64,000 nucleotides of DNA, from the NCBI GenBank assembly GCA_022822725.1, contig JAJEAN010000006.1, positions 41,850 to 105,849 on the forward strand. The letters are read 5' to 3'. This document shows, one piece after another, positions 1-9,962 of this stretch (within the stretch, counting starts at the first letter, position 1; every line of letters begins with the position of its first letter). This stretch comes from Candidatus Latescibacterota bacterium. GTDB lineage: Bacteria; JAAXHH01. The position numbers and the translations under genes were made by a program. The notes below the pieces were generated by a model, which had not been told where the DNA came from, ran no database searches, and saw nothing but the letters and a program-made list of their open reading frames with translations.

Positions 1-252
1 GCTGGGTGCACCGGGAGCGAGGGTCACCGTCTCGCTCAGGCGGTTCAGGGCGATCTGTTTCGGATCGTGGGCGTTGAGCAGGAAACCCGCCGAATCGCCC
101 AGGTGCCACTGCCCGCTACGGTCGATGCCGATCAGCACGACTTCGTACCGGTCCCGGTCGATGGCGTCGACGATATTACGGGCCGACTGCAACGAGACCT
201 GGTGTTCCGCCGACCGGCCCCCGCACAGGATGCCCACCCTGATCTTCTTCAT
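1..252 (-). CDS. ddl: D-alanine--D-alanine ligase, N-terminal part (runs off left edge)
   Basis: Reverse complement from 252 reads MKKIRVGILCGGRSAEHQVSLQSARNIVDAIDRDRYEVVLIGIDRSGQWHL..., the typical Ddl N-terminus; no stop before the edge. Confidence 0.9.
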   Translation of the reverse strand, partial: MKKIRVGILCGGRSAEHQVSLQSARNIVDAIDRDRYEVVLIGIDRSGQWHLGDSAGFLLNAHDPKQIALNRLSETVTLAPGAPS

Positions 253-275
253 GTCTTCTTCGCTTTCTGCAAGGC

Positions 276-1409
276 CTACATGAGGAATTCACAGACGCTG
301 TCGGCCAGGGCCAGTCCTCTCCGGGTCAGGCATAACCTCGATCCGCGTTTCGCGAGCAACCCCTCGCCGGCCAGGGCATGGATGGCCGGGTCCCGTGCGT
401 CCATGGCGTCGTCCCCGTATCGGTCCCGAAACAACCTGGTGTCCAGGCCATCGAGGGATCTCAGGCTCAACAGGATATACTCGTGTATACGTTCGTCCAC
501 CGTAAGCGTTTCATCCTTGTCGACGGCCACGCCCCGTTCATCCATGGCACGCAGGTAGTCGGCGAGCCCGCGCGCATTGGCGAGTCTGCGTCCGTCCATG
601 CGCGAGTGGGCCGACGGCCCCAGGCCCAGGTAATCACCGCCCTTCCAGCAGGAAACGTTGTGCCTGCATGCAAAGCCCGGTTTCGCCAGGTTGGAGATCT
701 CGTATTGCAGGTAACCTGCGCCGGAGAGCCGGTCCAAAGCCTGGAAGTACAGGGCCATGTGCCGCTCCTCATCCGGCAGGTCCAGCGCGCCGTGTTCCGC
801 CAGCCGGGCGTATTCCGTCCCCGGCTCGATCGTCAGGCCGTAGACCGAAAGGTGCTCGGGGTCCAGGACGACCGCCCGTTCCAGCGTATCAGCCCAGTCC
901 GCCGCCGACTGGCCGGGCACGCCGAACATGAGATCGAGATTGACGTTACGGAAGCCGGCTTCCCTGGCGGAAGCGAACGCCTCTTCGGCCCGGTCCGCCG
1001 AATGGCGTCGCCCCAGTTTCAGCAGGAGGTCGCGGGAGAAGGACTGGACGCCTATGGAGATCCGGTCGACACCCAGGCCGCGAAGCCGCTCCAGCTTGGC
1101 GACGCTGATCGTTTCCGGATTCGCTTCCACCGTGATTTCGGCGTGGGGAGAGACCCGGAATCGATCATGGATCGTCCGGAAGACGCGGTCCAGCTGACGG
1201 TCCGTGAGGCAGGTGGGCGTGCCTCCTCCCAGGAATACCGTGTCGAAGACCTCGCCGGCCCACGGTGATTCGCGGCCGCGCCGCCCGGCCTCGGTGTCCA
1301 GGGCGCTAAGCAACGCATCCACCCGGCCGTCTTTGAGCAATTCAAAGGAGAAATCGCAGTATGGACAGGCGTGGCTGCAGAAGGGAATATGAACGTAGAG
1401 GCCAGCCAA
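276..1409 (-). CDS. hemW: Radical SAM HemW-like protein (coproporphyrinogen III oxidase-like)
   Basis: LYVHIPFCSHACPYCDFSF radical SAM CxxxCxxC motif, VFLGGGTPTCL, NLDLMFGVPGQ; TTG start at 1409 preferred over the longer ORF to 1544 that overlaps lepB. Confidence 0.88.
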   Translation of the reverse strand: MAGLYVHIPFCSHACPYCDFSFELLKDGRVDALLSALDTEAGRRGRESPWAGEVFDTVFLGGGTPTCLTDRQLDRVFRTIHDRFRVSPHAEITVEANPETISVAKLERLRGLGVDRISIGVQSFSRDLLLKLGRRHSADRAEEAFASAREAGFRNVNLDLMFGVPGQSAADWADTLERAVVLDPEHLSVYGLTIEPGTEYARLAEHGALDLPDEERHMALYFQALDRLSGAGYLQYEISNLAKPGFACRHNVSCWKGGDYLGLGPSAHSRMDGRRLANARGLADYLRAMDERGVAVDKDETLTVDERIHEYILLSLRSLDGLDTRLFRDRYGDDAMDARDPAIHALAGEGLLAKRGSRLCLTRRGLALADSVCEFLM

Positions 1410-1426
1410 TGAGATTGCGCCCCGAT

Positions 1427-2134
1427 CTACATGACGAATCTTCCGATGCGGTTCCAGCGGACCCGCCACGGAACGTGCACGATGTTGTACCCCAGTACGT
1501 AGACAAGAGATGCGACGCTCTCCAGGGGCCTGGACGACTGCCACACCAGTTCGGGGTCCTCCCGGTGGCGTTCCCAGGACCAGTAGATGATGAAGGCGTT
1601 GCCCACCACGTCCTCCATGTCCACGAATCCCCAGTACCTGCTGTCGGAACTGTAATCCCGGTTGTCGCCCATGACGAACAGGGCGCCCTCCGGGACGATC
1701 TTGGGACCCCAGTTGTCACGCGTGCTTCGGGTCGCCGCCCTTACCGAAGGATCATCGAACTTGACCTGCGGCGGATTCTCGACCATCACGTCGTCCACGT
1801 ATACGCGCTTGTCCCGGATTTCCACCTTCTGGCCGGAGACCGCGATGCATCGTTTGATGAACATCTGCGCCGGGTTGCGGGGATAGGGGAACACCAGGAT
1901 ATCGCCGGGTTCGGGATCGCGCCAGGCGGGCAGGCGTATATCGGTGAAAGGAATGCCGGGACCGTAGATGAACTTGTTGACCAGCAGGAAGTCCCCTACC
2001 TGGAGGGTGGCCTCCATGGACTCCGACGGTATGCGGAACGCCTGGACGACCTCCGCCCGGATGAAAAGGAAGAGCAGTACGGTGAACAGCAGGATTTCCA
2101 CGTACTCTCTGAGCAGCGACTTGTTTCTTGCCAA
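1427..2134 (-). CDS. lepB: Signal peptidase I
   Basis: RIPSESMEATLQVGDFLLVNKF (Ser box), IKRCIAVSGQ (Lys box), GDNRDYSSDSRYWG. Confidence 0.93.
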   Translation of the reverse strand: MARNKSLLREYVEILLFTVLLFLFIRAEVVQAFRIPSESMEATLQVGDFLLVNKFIYGPGIPFTDIRLPAWRDPEPGDILVFPYPRNPAQMFIKRCIAVSGQKVEIRDKRVYVDDVMVENPPQVKFDDPSVRAATRSTRDNWGPKIVPEGALFVMGDNRDYSSDSRYWGFVDMEDVVGNAFIIYWSWERHREDPELVWQSSRPLESVASLVYVLGYNIVHVPWRVRWNRIGRFVM

Positions 2135-2222
2135 GGGTTGAAATCCTCCAGGGACCGCGCATTGCTCCAGGGACCGCCATCCGCCCGGTCCACAATCCGC
2201 GGGGACACTGCGGTCCTGGCGA

Positions 2223-4040
2223 TCAGCCTCCCACTGCCGCGCCTTCGCCCCGTATATCCAGTACTGCCAGGAAGGCCTCCTGCGGCACTTCGACGTTTCC
2301 CACCTGCTTCATGCGCCGCTTGCCTTCCTTCTGCCGTTCCAGGAGCTTGCGTTTCCGCGTGATGTCGCCGCCGTAGCATTTGGCCGTGACGTTCTTGCGC
2401 AGGGGACGGATCGACTCCCGCGCGATGACCCTGCCGCCGATGGCCGCCTGCACGGCGACCTCGAACATCTGCCGCGGAATGATCTTGCGCAGCCGCTGGC
2501 ACAGTTCGCGGCCCCACTCGTAGGCCTTGTCCTTGTGGATGATGATCGACAGGGCATCCACCAGGTCGCCGTTGAGCAGCAGGTTCAGCCTGACCAGGGG
2601 CGAGGTGCGGTATTCCAGGAATTCGTAGTCGAAGGAAGCGTATCCGCGGCTGATCGATTTCAACCGGTCGTAAAAATCGAAGACGATCTCCGCCAGCGGC
2701 AGCTCGTACTGCAGGGCGACCCGGGTCGGGTCGAGGTATTCCATGGCTTTGTAGACACCCCGTCGGTCCCGGGTCAGTTTCATGATATTGCCGATGTAGT
2801 CGTGCGGGACGACGATCTGGGCCTGGATGAACGGCTCCTCCACGGCGTCGATATACGAGGCATCGGGCATGTCGGCCGGGTTGTCCACCATGAGCACCTC
2901 GCCGCCGGTGGTCGTGATCCGGTACTCCACACTGGGCATGGTGGCCAGGATCGTGAGCCCGTACTCCCGTTCGAGCCGTTCCTGGACGACTTCCATGTGA
3001 AGCAGGCCGAGGAATCCGCAACGAAAGCCGAACCCGAGGGCCACCGACGTCTCGGGCTCATACACCAGGGCGGCGTCGTTCAACTGGTACTTCTCGAGGG
3101 CCTCTTTCAGCGGTTCGTACTCTTCCGATGACGTGGGGTAAAGCCCGCTGAACACCATGGACTTGGCCTCCCGGTACCCGGGCAGCGGTGCGTCGCAGGG
3201 CCGGGCGGCGTCGGTGACCGTGTCGCCCACGCTGGCATCCGCCACGTTGCGGATATTCCCGATCAGATAGCCGACCTCCCCTGCCGTAAGCGCATCCACG
3301 GGCGCCTTGTCGAATCGGAGCACGCCGGTCTCGGCGACCTCGAACTGCTTGTCGTTGGCACACATCCTGATGTGCATGCCGGGCTTTATTTCGCCGCTCA
3401 CGACGCGTACGTAGGGGACCGCGCCCCGGTATTGATCGAAGATCGAATCGAAGATGAGTGCCCGCAAGGGACCGTCGTCGGGTTCCGGGGGCGGGATCCG
3501 GTCCAGGATGGCCTGCAGCACCGCTTCGACGCCGATACCGTCCCTGGCGCTGGTCAGTACGATTTCATCGGGTTCGACACCCAGCAGATCCACGATCTGG
3601 CCCGTAATGACGTCGACCCGTGCGTTGGGCAGATCGATCTTGTTGATGACCGGGATGATGGTCAGGTCGTTTTCAAGGGCCAGGTACAGGTTGCTGATCG
3701 TCTGCGCCTCGATGCCCTGCACGGCGTCCACGATGAGGAGCGCGCCTTCACAGGCCGCGAGGCTCCGGGATACCTCGTAGGAAAAATCGACATGTCCGGG
3801 GGTATCGATCAGATTCAACGCGAAGGACCGACCGTCCGGTGCATCGTAGGACATGCGGATCGCGTGGGCCTTGATCGTGATGCCCCGCTCCCGCTCCAGG
3901 TCGAGATTATCAAGCATCTGGGCACGCATCTTCAGGGGAGACACGGTGCCTGTCATCTCCAGCAGGCGATCCGCCAGCGTCGATTTGCCGTGATCGATAT
4001 GCGCGATGATGGAGAAGTTGCGAATGAGTTCTGTCGACAT
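2223..4040 (-). CDS. lepA: Elongation factor 4 (LepA) GTPase
   Basis: [46 protein letters not shown]-terminal [35 protein letters not shown]. Confidence 0.97.
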   Translation of the reverse strand: MSTELIRNFSIIAHIDHGKSTLADRLLEMTGTVSPLKMRAQMLDNLDLERERGITIKAHAIRMSYDAPDGRSFALNLIDTPGHVDFSYEVSRSLAACEGALLIVDAVQGIEAQTISNLYLALENDLTIIPVINKIDLPNARVDVITGQIVDLLGVEPDEIVLTSARDGIGVEAVLQAILDRIPPPEPDDGPLRALIFDSIFDQYRGAVPYVRVVSGEIKPGMHIRMCANDKQFEVAETGVLRFDKAPVDALTAGEVGYLIGNIRNVADASVGDTVTDAARPCDAPLPGYREAKSMVFSGLYPTSSEEYEPLKEALEKYQLNDAALVYEPETSVALGFGFRCGFLGLLHMEVVQERLEREYGLTILATMPSVEYRITTTGGEVLMVDNPADMPDASYIDAVEEPFIQAQIVVPHDYIGNIMKLTRDRRGVYKAMEYLDPTRVALQYELPLAEIVFDFYDRLKSISRGYASFDYEFLEYRTSPLVRLNLLLNGDLVDALSIIIHKDKAYEWGRELCQRLRKIIPRQMFEVAVQAAIGGRVIARESIRPLRKNVTAKCYGGDITRKRKLLERQKEGKRRMKQVGNVEVPQEAFLAVLDIRGEGAAVGG

Positions 4041-4205
4041 GTAGACACCGTCCGGTCATCCCGAAAACGCGGAAATCCGCCGCCTTTGCAAGCCCTATGC
4101 AACAGGGTGAAATAAAACGATTAAGGCGCGGTGTGTCAACAGGTAAGCGGGAGGGGAAGGGCCCGATTCACGGGTTCGAAACGGGGGTTCTCCGGACAGG
4201 TGGCA

Positions 4206-4300
4206 CGGGCGGCCGTTCAACTCGTGCGGGCGACCGTTCAGCTCGTGAGGGAGGCCGTTCAGTTCGTGCGGGAGGCCGTTCAGTTCGTGTGGGCGCTCGT
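4206..4300. repeat. 21-bp tandem repeat (about 4 imperfect copies), intergenic between anti-sigma gene and lepA
   Basis: Direct reading: ...gccgttcaactcgtgcgggcgaccgttcagctcgtgagggaggccgttcagttcgtgcgggaggccgttcagttcgtgtgggcgctcgt. Confidence 0.9.
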
Positions 4301-4313
4301 CCCGGCAGGCATT

Positions 4314-4904
4314 TCAGTACCGCCTGCCGATCCGTAAGCTCGATCTGCCGACATTCATGTTCTCGGCCGCGCGGATGAGCAGGTAACCGACCGCTAGGGT
4401 GGTGGCGACCAATAGCAGCGAACCCCAGTCCACCGACGTGGAGACCGGTACCGGAAGATGGCCCAGGGTGGCGCCGACCTGCGCCTTCATGTATGCCTGG
4501 ATGTCATGAATCGCGGTCGTCACCGGCCCGGAAACCGTCTGAACGGGCAGGAAGCCGCCCACGATTTCCGCGAGTGACGCGCGGTACAGCCAGACCAGCA
4601 CGGCGACGGCCAGCGTAAAGGCGAAGACGAGCCGGGGCAGGACCAGGGTCGGCGCGAACCACGATGACCGCGAAGAGGACCGCGAAGGTGCGGGCAGCTG
4701 CGCCATCACGTTGGACAGGAAGGTTTCGGAGGGTTTCGCGGTGGGGGTCGTTTCGACCGTCTTGATCAACGCGTCGAGGACCGCTGCCTCCGAACTGCAG
4801 CGTTCGCATCCGGCAAGATGGGCATCCAACAGGCGGCGTTCTTCCGGCGAAAGCGTCCGGTCGACCGCCTCATACACCATTCTTTGTGCAGATTCGCATT
4901 TCAT
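4314..4904 (-). CDS. Anti-sigma factor with zinc-finger (ZAS-like) N-terminus and TM helices
   Basis: MKCESAQRMVYEAVDRTLSPEERRLLDAHLAGCERCSSE; hydrophobic segments; lies directly downstream of an ECF sigma gene. Confidence 0.85.
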   Translation of the reverse strand: MKCESAQRMVYEAVDRTLSPEERRLLDAHLAGCERCSSEAAVLDALIKTVETTPTAKPSETFLSNVMAQLPAPSRSSSRSSWFAPTLVLPRLVFAFTLAVAVLVWLYRASLAEIVGGFLPVQTVSGPVTTAIHDIQAYMKAQVGATLGHLPVPVSTSVDWGSLLLVATTLAVGYLLIRAAENMNVGRSSLRIGRRY

Positions 4905-4960
4905 GATCGTTCGGTTCCGGGATCGATTACGTTGTCTGTTCCACGGATGCCGGGTCCGGT

Positions 4961-5584
4961 CTAACCCAGCATATCGGGCTCGGTGGACCGGTAGATCAGT
5001 TTCCGCAAAGCGGTACGGGCGCGGAACAGCCGGGCCTTGACGGTGCCGATCGGCAGCTCCAGCGCTTCCGCGATCTCGTCGTACGACAGGCTTTGCATAT
5101 GATACATCGAAATCACCGCGCTGTAAATAGGCGGAAGCGCCGCCACCATTTTTCTGACCTGGTCCCTGAATTCAGCCTGCTCGAACTGCTCCGCGGGGTC
5201 CGCAGACGGATCCGGCAACTGCATCGGCAATCCGTCTTCGTCGTCCTCCGGCTCCGAAAGGGAGGTCGTTGAAAGATCCCGCCGGGAACGACGCGCCGAA
5301 CTGAGGCTTACGTTAACAGCGATGCGGTAAAGCCACGTCGAGAACCTGGAATCCCCGCGGAACCGGTCAAGACTTCTGTAAGCCCGGACGAACACGTCCT
5401 GCGCGGCCTCTTCCGCGTCTTCCCGGTTTCCGACCATCCGCAGCGTCAGGTTGTACACGGAAACACTGTGCCGCTCGACGAGACGGGCGAAGGCCGGCCG
5501 GTCACCCTCCCGCGCCCTTGCGACGAGTTCCTCATCGCTCAATTCCATGGGTCGCCCATCCTGTCTCAAGCGCATCACAGCCAT
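4961..5584 (-). CDS. RNA polymerase ECF sigma factor (sigma-70 family, RpoE-like)
   Basis: LVARAREGDRPAFARLVERH...EDAEEAAQDVFVRAYRSLDRFRGDSRFSTWLYRIAVN...SYDEIAEALELPIGTVKARLFRARTALRK. Confidence 0.94.
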   Translation of the reverse strand: MAVMRLRQDGRPMELSDEELVARAREGDRPAFARLVERHSVSVYNLTLRMVGNREDAEEAAQDVFVRAYRSLDRFRGDSRFSTWLYRIAVNVSLSSARRSRRDLSTTSLSEPEDDEDGLPMQLPDPSADPAEQFEQAEFRDQVRKMVAALPPIYSAVISMYHMQSLSYDEIAEALELPIGTVKARLFRARTALRKLIYRSTEPDMLG

Positions 5585-5672
5585 GAACAGGGCCGTTTCG
5601 CCCGACAGATTCGACCCCTCACAGGGATCCCGGTCGGTATCCCTGTTGATTATATGACTATGGGGAATCTAT

Positions 5673-5738
5673 AAATGTTGCAGTATACGGTCATGCTTTT
5701 CTTGTAAATGTTGAAAATTTCGGTCATGCTTTTCTTAT
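5673..5738. repeat. 33-bp direct repeat (2 copies) in the AT-rich upstream region of the sigma factor
   Basis: aaatgttgcagtatacggtcatgcttttcttgt / aaatgttgaaaatttcggtcatgcttttcttat, period 33. Confidence 0.85.
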
Positions 5739-5868
5739 GGCGGTAACGACAAATCAAATTAACTTTTAATTTCTGAAACAAAACGATCGACTTCCGTGTC
5801 GAAATCTTGAGAAGCATGAGCGATGAGGTGGATAGACAGGCGGGACGATCTCTGATCGGAGGCGGGAT

Positions 5869-6369
5869 ATGGACAGCTGGAAAGCCTGGGCAGTGTTTTT
5901 CGTCAGCGTATGCATCATGGTCGTTGTCCTCGCGAATCTGCACTACGAAGAGGCTTCCATTGCCGCTATCGCCATCTCCTTCGGACTGGGCATCGTCTGC
6001 GCGTTGCTGGGTTATTTGAAAAGAGGACGGGAGATCAGACACCAGGAACGCATGGCGATGATCGAGAAAGGGATCTACATCGAAGCCAGGAAGCACGAGT
6101 CCGGCGTACCCTCCCTGTTCGTGGTGCTCCTGGTGGGCATCGGTCTGGCCACGGTCATCGCGAGCGATGTGGAGTTCTTCGGTTACGTCCTGCTGTTCGT
6201 GGGCATCGGCCTGATCGTGCGCGCCAGGTTGCAGCACAACAGGAACGCAGCGCGGGAAGTCCCGCCGCCGGTCCAACCCGCAAGCCCACCTGCCGCGGTA
6301 GAACAGCCGGCCGCGGTAGAACAGCCGGCACCGGCAGAACAGCCGGCACCGGAAAAAGACCAGAGGTAA
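5869..6369 (+). CDS. Small membrane protein (DUF6249-like) with repetitive C-terminus
   Basis: Three or four hydrophobic helices, RHQERMAMIEKGIYIE; C-terminal AAVEQPAAVEQPAPAEQPAPE. Confidence 0.75.
   Translation: MDSWKAWAVFFVSVCIMVVVLANLHYEEASIAAIAISFGLGIVCALLGYLKRGREIRHQERMAMIEKGIYIEARKHESGVPSLFVVLLVGIGLATVIASDVEFFGYVLLFVGIGLIVRARLQHNRNAAREVPPPVQPASPPAAVEQPAAVEQPAPAEQPAPEKDQR
6292..6357 (+). repeat. In-frame 18-bp tandem repeat (about 3.5 copies) in the membrane protein C-terminus
   Basis: gccgcggtagaacagccg / gccgcggtagaacagccg / gcaccggcagaacagccg / gcaccggaa. Confidence 0.9.
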
Positions 6370-6376
6370 CGCAACC

Positions 6377-7081
6377 GTGCCCGACAAGACCCTATACAGA
6401 TCCGCTTCGAACCGGATGATCAGCGGAATCTGCGGCGGCCTGGCCGAATACTTCGACGTGGACGCTTCCGTGCTTCGAATCGCCATGGTGGCCTTCACGG
6501 TCATCACCCTGCCCGTATTCGGCCCCTTCGTCTTCCTGGCGTACCTGGTGTGCGTCTTCATCATACCGCGGGATCCGGGCCTGGCCCCCGCGGCGGCATC
6601 CGGCCCGTCCACTGATCCGGTGAATACGGCCCAACCGGACCAGCCGGAACATGGCGCCCGGCAGGATGTGGTGAACCAGCGCACCGACCGGAACAACAGC
6701 ATGGTCTGGGGCGGCCTGCTCATCCTGCTGGCCGTGATCGTGCTGGCCTGGTCTCGTGCGCCGGAATTCGGGTGGTTCTCCTTCTTCCTTCCCATGGTTC
6801 CCATCGTGGCCATCGGCGCCGCGGTATTCATCCTGTTCGTCTACAGAGGTCAGATCATGGAGTTCTTCAAACATCGACGGCTGTACAGGCTGAATGAAGG
6901 CAAGAAGATCTTCGGCGTGTGCAACGGCCTTGCGGATGCCTTCAACCTGGATCCCACGCTGGTGCGTATCGGGTTCTTCATCACCTTCCTGTTTTCCGTG
7001 GGAACGGTAACGCTGATCTACCTCTTCATGGCGTTCATCATGCCCGAAGGACGTCCTGAGCTTCCTGTAGAAGAAGGATAG
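6377..7081 (+). CDS. PspC-domain membrane protein with two PspC modules
   Basis: LYRSASNRMISGICGGLAEYFDVDASVLRIAMVAF and LYRLNEGKKIFGVCNGLADAFNLDPTLVRIGFFITFLF. Confidence 0.88.
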   Translation: MPDKTLYRSASNRMISGICGGLAEYFDVDASVLRIAMVAFTVITLPVFGPFVFLAYLVCVFIIPRDPGLAPAAASGPSTDPVNTAQPDQPEHGARQDVVNQRTDRNNSMVWGGLLILLAVIVLAWSRAPEFGWFSFFLPMVPIVAIGAAVFILFVYRGQIMEFFKHRRLYRLNEGKKIFGVCNGLADAFNLDPTLVRIGFFITFLFSVGTVTLIYLFMAFIMPEGRPELPVEEG

Positions 7082-7210
7082 CATGGCAGGTGCCGCGTAA
7101 ATTCGGAAAGACAGCAGGCAACGGTCCGCACCCCGCGTCCGGTACCGCGCCCGGGTTTCCCCGGCCGGTTTCGGCCTGCCCCCCTTGAATCGGCTTGACA
7201 AGCGGCGTTC

Positions 7211-7558
7211 ATGCGACTAGCGTATTTCGCGATCGGTCAGTACCCGGGACCGGTCGTTTTTTGGTGCCACATCGACGAGATGTGTATGAGAAGAATGCAC
7301 AATCTACACCTGGCCCGCGCTATCCAGTGCATCAGCGGCGTACTCGCCGTCCTGATGATATATCCTTTAGTCCGCCTGATCTATCCCTGCTGGCACCGGT
7401 TGAAGGGTACGGGCAACCCCGGAGAAACGGGCAGCCACGGGAAAACGGGCGGCCCGCACGCATCAGGACCATCCAAAGCGCGGGGCGGCCCGCACGCATC
7501 AGGGCCATCCAAAGCGCGGGGCGAGCCATCCGGCAAATCCATAACCCAGGACAAGTAG
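7211..7558 (+). CDS. Hypothetical short protein with duplicated GGPHASGPSKAR motif (coding status uncertain)
   Basis: ORF just upstream of surE with one hydrophobic segment; the C-terminal half is a translated tandem repeat. Confidence 0.35.
   Translation: MRLAYFAIGQYPGPVVFWCHIDEMCMRRMHNLHLARAIQCISGVLAVLMIYPLVRLIYPCWHRLKGTGNPGETGSHGKTGGPHASGPSKARGGPHASGPSKARGEPSGKSITQDK
7451..7522. repeat. 36-bp tandem repeat, 2 copies, one mismatch
   Basis: ggcccgcacgcatcagg[a/g]ccatccaaagcgcggggc at 7451 and 7487. Confidence 0.95.
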
Positions 7559-7564
7559 GCCGCT

Positions 7565-8248
7565 GTGAAACTGATTGTCACCAACGACGACGGCATCGAG
7601 GCACCGGGTCTGCATACGCTGGAAGACCTGGCGGCGCGGTGGGGCGAAGTGGTCGTGGTCGCGCCGGCGGAAATCCAGTCGGGCGCAGGACACCAGTTGA
7701 CCAACAACCGGCCCATTCGCGTGGATGAACTCGGGGGTCGCCGGTACAGGGTTTGGGGCACCCCCGCGGACTGTGCGCGTCTGGCGGTCAACCAGCTTGC
7801 GACCGACGGGGACTGGTTGCTGTCCGGGATCAACGACGGGGGCAATCTAGGCGTGGACGTCTACGAGTCCGGCACGGTGGCCGCCGCCAGGGAGGCCGCC
7901 ATACACGGCCGCAAGTCCATGGCGCTGTCGCATTACACGGCGGACGGACGGCCGATCGATTGGCCGCTGGCCGCGGAACGTCTCAGGCCGGTCCTGGAAC
8001 GCCTGCTGAACGAGGATCCGGAACCAGGGGCTTTCTACAACGTCAACCTCCCCCACCCGGATCACGATGAAACCCGCCTGGAAGTAAAATCCACCCCGGT
8101 GGACACGAGTCCCTTCCGCATCACGTTCACGCCGACCGGGAACGGGTTTCTGCATACCGGGATCTATCACGAACGGCACCGCAAACCCGGCTCCGATATC
8201 GACCAGTGCTTCAGCGGGCATATCTCCCTGTCGAAAATCCGGGTCTGA
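7565..8248 (+). CDS. surE: 5'/3'-nucleotidase SurE
   Basis: MKLIVTNDDGIEAPGLHTL, VVVVAPAEIQSGAGH, LLSGINDGGNLGVDVYESGTVAAAREAAIHG. Confidence 0.95.
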   Translation: MKLIVTNDDGIEAPGLHTLEDLAARWGEVVVVAPAEIQSGAGHQLTNNRPIRVDELGGRRYRVWGTPADCARLAVNQLATDGDWLLSGINDGGNLGVDVYESGTVAAAREAAIHGRKSMALSHYTADGRPIDWPLAAERLRPVLERLLNEDPEPGAFYNVNLPHPDHDETRLEVKSTPVDTSPFRITFTPTGNGFLHTGIYHERHRKPGSDIDQCFSGHISLSKIRV

Positions 8249-8257
8249 CGGACCATC

Positions 8258-9599
8258 CTAGTTCGCCGGACAGTTGACTACGCCCTGTAATCCAGCGTCC
8301 TGACCTACCCTGGCCAGCCAGGCCTGAAAGTCGGGGTCGACAGGCGCACACAGACCGGTCCCGGTCAACCATAACGCGCTGAGGTTGGTGAGATTGATGA
8401 GCTCGATGGGCAACGGACCCGCCAGTTGCCTGTTGTCGCTGAGATCCAATTGCCAGAGACTTGCCATCCCGCCCAGTCCGGGGGGTACCGGTCCGCTAAG
8501 CAGGTTGGATGAGAGGAAAGCCCGTTCAAGCGCGCGCAGTGCGCCCAACTGCGGCGGGATCGGCCCCTGCAATCCGTTGTTGCCGAGTTGCAGGAAGGTA
8601 AGGTTCGACAGGTTACCCAACTCCGGCGGGATGCTTCCCGACAGACCATTATTCGACAGATTAAGGATCGTAAGCTGGGTGAGTCCGCCCAGCGATGCCG
8701 GTATCGGGCCACTGAGTTGATTGCGGCCCAATTGCAGCCATCTGAGCCTGCCCAGGCTCCCAATGGATCGGGGGATTTCTCCACTCAGCCTGTTCCCGGT
8801 CAGCCTCAGATGTATCAGATTGGACAGGTTGCCCAACGACGTTGGAATCTCGCCGGACAACTGGTTTTCATTCAGATACAGCCCAGCCAGATTCCGGAGA
8901 TCCGCAAGCGACGGCGGTATGCGGCCGGTGATTGAAGACTCGAAGATAGCCAATGACCGGAGTCGTACGAGGCGGCCCAGTTCGTCTGGGATCTCACCCC
9001 TGATGGCTAATCCCCGGAGTTCCAGCCTTTCCAGCTCGCCAAGGTCTCCCAGCTCCGGCGGCAATACGCCGCTCAGACCGTTTCGATCGAGTACCAGTTC
9101 CAGGACACGACCTTCCGAATCGGCCGTGACCCCGTACCAGTCGCCCACGGGCCGTGCACTCAACCAGTTCTCATTGTTCGACCACCGGGGTCCGTTCATG
9201 GCGGCGTAAAATGCGGCAAGGGCCGCCTCGGTCTTTGCTCACCGGCCGTACGCTCACCCGTATGATTGCCGACGCACTGCCCGACATGAGGGTGACGACG
9301 GCGCCTCCTTCCGCCAGCGCCGTCAGGACACCCTGGCCGTTGACGCTGACGACCTGCGGAGCGCTGATCGTCCAGCTCAGAACCGGATTCGTGATGCGTG
9401 CGTCGTCCTGATCCCGCACCGTGACCTCCGGCTCCACGGAATCACCGACTTTCAGGCTGAATTGCGTCGGCACAACGGTAATGCGTGTGGGAACCTGGGA
9501 GAGGGAGTCCGTGGGACCCTTATCGCCGCAGGATGCAATGGGCAGGCATGCCGTCCACAGGAAGGCTGTCAGGAGGGATCTTCTAAATTGGCTGTTCAA
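8258..9599 (-). pseudogene. Lipoprotein with Big2-like domain plus plant-type leucine-rich repeats, split by one frameshift near 9210-9230
   Basis: ORF 9171-9599 (MNSQFRRSLLTAFLWTACLPIASCGDKGP..., Big2-like) is followed by ORF 8258-9199 (LRRs). The second frame reads AKTEAALAAFYAAMNGPRWSNNENWLS just upstream, so the two pieces rejoin with a 1-nt change. Confidence 0.7.
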
Positions 9600-9652
9600 A
9601 ATCGTTGCGCCTTTCCGTGCACCTGGCTTTCAGTGCACCTGGTGACTGTGGT

Positions 9653-9690
9653 CCTGGTGACCGGGGGCCTGGTGACCGGGGGCCTGCAAG
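9653..9690. repeat. 15-bp tandem repeat upstream of the Big2/LRR gene
   Basis: cctggtgaccggggg x2 followed by a partial copy (cctg). Confidence 0.8.
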
Positions 9691-9810
9691 GGCTGGAAAT
9701 GCGTACCGCGAAGTTTTCACGCGTGCGATGCATTAAGCCTGTCTACATGAGGTGACGGCATGTAATATAACCGGGAGACGTATCCATTCACAACCTGGCA
9801 ATGATCCCGC

Positions 9811-9917
9811 CTGCTGAGGTCTGATCGCTGTATGCTGAGGTCTGATCGCTGTATGCTGAGGTCGGACCGCTGTATGCTGAGGTCGGACCGCTGCCTGCTG
9901 AGGTCGGACCGCTGCCT
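9811..9917. repeat. 21-bp tandem repeat, 5 copies, upstream of a sulfotransferase gene
   Basis: tgctgaggtc(t/g)ga(t/c)cgctg(ta/cc) units beginning at 9812, 9833, 9854, 9875, 9896. Confidence 0.95.
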
Positions 9918-9962
9918 GCCGATCCAGTTCAGACGGCCGTCACTTTCCACCGAGGCTCGACT

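Noticed and set aside
9811-9917. Possible CRISPR array
   Set aside because: Direct tandem 21-bp units with no spacers.
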